Positions 61,174 through 64,000 of a DNA stretch of 64,000 nt are shown in pieces (the first letter of the stretch is position 1; each line of letters begins with the position of its first letter). A model generated the notes under the pieces. The model saw only the letters and a program-made list of their open reading frames with translations, did no database searches and had not been told where the DNA came from. The stretch is from assembly GCA_023055355.1 (NCBI GenBank), contig JALJCS010000001.1, positions 55,867,381 through 55,931,380 of the forward strand, written 5' to 3'. Both the position numbers and the translations under genes were made by a program. This stretch comes from Agelaius tricolor. Lineage: Eukaryota > Chordata > Aves > Passeriformes > Icteridae.

Positions 61174-64000
61174 AGGAGAAGAGAAGCACAAACTATTGCA
61201 CTGACAAGCACTACAAGGCCAGGCTCCCTGGCATGATTTATCCTGACACTGCATTTAGAACAGAAGTTTCTCTTCTGTGAAATCATAATCTCTGCCTATT
61301 GTTTTAATTACTTATCAGATGAAACTTTTCAGTTAAAACTTTTATCTCCCTCATCTTGATGCCTCACCCTCATGAAGTTTCCCTCTCTCCTTAGGTGGTG
61401 ACAAGTGTTTCTGCATTTGAAAGGAGCCATGAAATCCACTACTTAAGGATAAAAAAGCCAACCAACCAACCAACCAACCAAAACAACTAAAAAGTCAAGC
61501 TTCTAGAATCAAATTCCTTAGCTGCAGGCTTACATTTTTCTTTTATTCTTAATTACTCTGAAGATTGGTAGACAGGCAAACAAGAAAGAAGGGAATAGGG
61601 ATGCCTCAGACAGGAGGCTCTCTAGAAATTGTCCCTGGAGGCAATTCTGACTGTGCTTTACAATTAACCAGTCTACACAAATAAATGGATACAATAGCAA
61701 TCTTTTGTAGAAGGAATAATTTGTCCTTCCTAAAACTTCAAACTGAAAAAAACAGTCTTTCAAACTTTTTTTAAAAACACAGAAGAGCAAATAACTAGCA
61801 TCCAGGCAGGCAATCATCCCCACTGGATTTTCCCTGATTTTCATTAAAATATGTCTCTGTAATTTACCACAGCAAAATGTGTCATCAGCAACTGTACCAA
61901 AATATATTATTGTATGGTTCTTTCTTAATTTTTTTGGGCTCTGTTTTGAAATTTGTGATTCTTATAACACTTGTAGCCATTGTGAAACCATTGAAAAGCT
62001 CCATTAATTCAATCAATGAGGAGAAGTGGCAAAAAACACTCTGTATCACAGTCAGGGCATCTGGATATCCTTTATTGTGAAATATGCGCTATAATCACTG
62101 CTCCTATGAGACTGAGAATTCAGTGTTCTTGGCTATATATCAAAACCTCCTATGATTTCAGGCCCCACTTGTGGGCAATATTTGTCAGCAGCAAGTCTGG
62201 ATATGCTCAATGGTGACTTTCCTGTGTATGTAGATCATGGTAGGATAAGGGCCAATACCATAAATATCTGTCTTCTTTAACTCAAAGTAACTCTTTCAAT
62301 TCATCTAACCACAGAGAAGCAGAATTCAGCAGAAGCAGATCCTACACCCCAAGTGACTCCAATAAAACCATTGTAGAGCCTATAAGTAACAAAGACAGAT
62401 GCCCTTATTGGAGTTTTTATGTCAGAAACCCTTTCCATGGGGCTCCAAATCTGAATCAATGTCCATAAAGCCTCCTAAAGCAAGCCAACAGCACTTGTGG
62501 AAAATATACCTCTTAGGATAATTTTTTTTTGTACAGAATGAGGTGATTATCATTATCTAAAATATCTAAAACCTTGCTGGTTTTAAAATAAATATTTTTA
62601 TAGTCATCCTTTAAGTGGCTAGAAGGTATAAATGAAGAAAAGGAACTCTCTCTCAATAATTTATCAGAGAATACATTTGCCGTGCAGATTGCCATCCCAA
62701 CTGTTGGATTTGCTTCTTATTGCTAATAAAGAAAAAATTAAAAAAAAAAATCCCTTTTTCATATGGTCCCCTGGTTATTTCATCACCTGTGGAGCAGTTG
62801 CAGTGGTGAGGAGCTTTGTGTAAACATGTATCTTTCTTCAGTATATCTTTTTCATTAATATTTTCCTAAAGCCTCAGTGTAGTACTTTTATTAGAATTGC
62901 AATGATAAAGCACAGAATTTAAACTGAGATGGTGTCTTAAAAGCTACAAATCAAGAGCCCATGCATTAAGGTGATCTAGTCTCTTTGAATATAGGACCAA
63001 AATGGCATTTTGCTACTGGATAGTAAACATAAGCACTCCTGAAAGATGAAATGTAGAGCTTTAAATGCCTTTTGAATCAAGATTGGTTATGAATTGTAGT
63101 TCTTCAGCACTAGACAAGTGCTAAAATCTTTAGTGTGTCTGATCAATACAGCTAAATATTGATCTATATTCTGTGTGCAAGGGGCATAATTTGACAATTT
63201 ACATTAATACATAATTTGTCAAAACAGATCTTCCAAAGAGAATCAAATGTGAAACATTTTTGCCTGGAATCTTTGCTGAATTGCCTTAGAACAGCTCCTG
63301 CAAAGAATGATTTACATATTCTTAGCTTAAATTTCTGGAGCTGTAATACTTGAACATTATTTTAAGTTAAACCAATGACATCCAAATAAAATCTAACAGA
63401 CTAGTAATTCTTTGAAGAACAGGCAACTATTACCTTGGCCTGGGGAAATTTTACAGCTCTAATATTTCATGGTTGGGAGATTACAAGCACCTTTTTCTCA
63501 TTTACTGAAAAGTTCATAAAGAGAGGGTACATATTTTAAGTAAAACAAGGACATAAGAAATGATCTACTCTGTGTCTGTCTTAGCATGAGCATCACAAGA
63601 CCAATTATCCAAATATTTCCTGCAGAAATTTTTCAACTCCCTTCTGCAAAGATATTTTTCCTCTGGCAAGAATTCCACAGTGGCAGGTCTGACCTGGAAC
63701 TCCAGGAGGTTTACAGTAAGCAGGAGAAGCAGTTGGAAGTCAGAGAACATAACCAAAGGCATAAAAAATGGCCATAAAGACCTAACTTTAACAGTCTAAA
63801 TCACTTCTGAGGTGTCAATAGATGGTTATATATTTGTATTTCTGTTCTACAACCTTGGGAGATGTAAGGAATGTCCATGCAAGTCAGTAAAATGCATCAA
63901 TAACATCCCTGCTTACAGGATTATGCATGTAATTATGTGTGCAGGTGGGATCATCCTTAATTATTCACTGTGATATGCATGAGAAATTACCTTGTAATTG
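61174..64000. other. Unique sequence with an (AACC)n microsatellite, no gene seen
   Basis: No gene, RNA gene or transposon was recognised to the end of the window. The 104-codon minus frame at 61530-61844 is Phe/Leu/Lys-rich and looks like chance. Confidence 0.5.
61458..61482. repeat. (AACC)n microsatellite
   Basis: About six AACC units. Confidence 0.92.

Noticed and set aside
1..64000. CRISPR array, bacterial operon, tRNA/rRNA genes, telomere repeats, mitochondrial insertion
   Set aside because: No regularly spaced direct repeats, no Shine-Dalgarno-led gene trains, no tRNA/rRNA words, no TTAGGG array and no recognisable mitochondrial gene sequence were seen.

Overview
This looks like non-coding DNA from a bird nuclear chromosome. 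The sequence is strongly A+T rich and CpG-poor, has no long open reading frame, and shows no operon, ribosome-binding-site or other bacterial layout. The only interspersed elements I recognise with confidence are short, 5'-truncated CR1 LINE copies. Several end in the CR1 3' repeat (ATTCTATG-type, seen as 'agaatcatagaatca' on the opposite strand). Few old CR1 tails and no visible Alu, B1 or L1 fits a bird; a crocodilian or turtle is less likely. This is recognition by eye, not a database result.

Layout. 1-15.5 kb is mostly unique sequence with two weak CR1 tails (3.4 and 11.0 kb), a two-copy 90-bp repeat (2.6 and 6.8 kb), a cluster of exon-like segments on the + strand (4.8-5.95 kb), a G+C-rich patch (10.1 kb) and a minus-strand open stretch with an acidic SUMO-interaction-like motif (12.8-13.07 kb). 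15.5-22 kb holds an old CR1 (15.5), a run of 20 G (17.25), a G+C-rich patch (17.8-18.3), a CR1 3' end (20.6-21.0) and a decayed reverse CR1 (21.7). 22-38 kb is a long quiet A+T-rich stretch with small palindromes and tandem repeats, one G+C-rich patch (31.7-32.3) and one CR1 tail (34.36). 38-54 kb has a perfect 34-bp-arm hairpin (38.47), three reverse CR1 copies (40.4, 45.6, 53.2), an LTR-like patch (43.2-43.6) and several exon-like segments with good splice signals (42.45, 46.8, 47.9, 53.7-54.2). 54-64 kb is quiet apart from a 44-bp tandem duplication and a perfect RFX X-box (61.16).

No protein-coding gene can be named. Open frames of 60-135 codons are what chance gives in 64 kb of A+T-rich DNA, and those overlapping CR1 copies are explained by CR1. 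The window is best read as intergenic or as the interior of very long introns. The exon-like segments are written down because they could be decisive if RNA or conservation data exist, but none was recognised as a known protein. No undescribed system is demonstrated. The items most worth a second look are the perfect hairpin at 38471-38549, the exon-like pair with an in-frame 36-bp duplication at 53733-54224, the repeat pair at 2592/6825, and the X-box at 61160.
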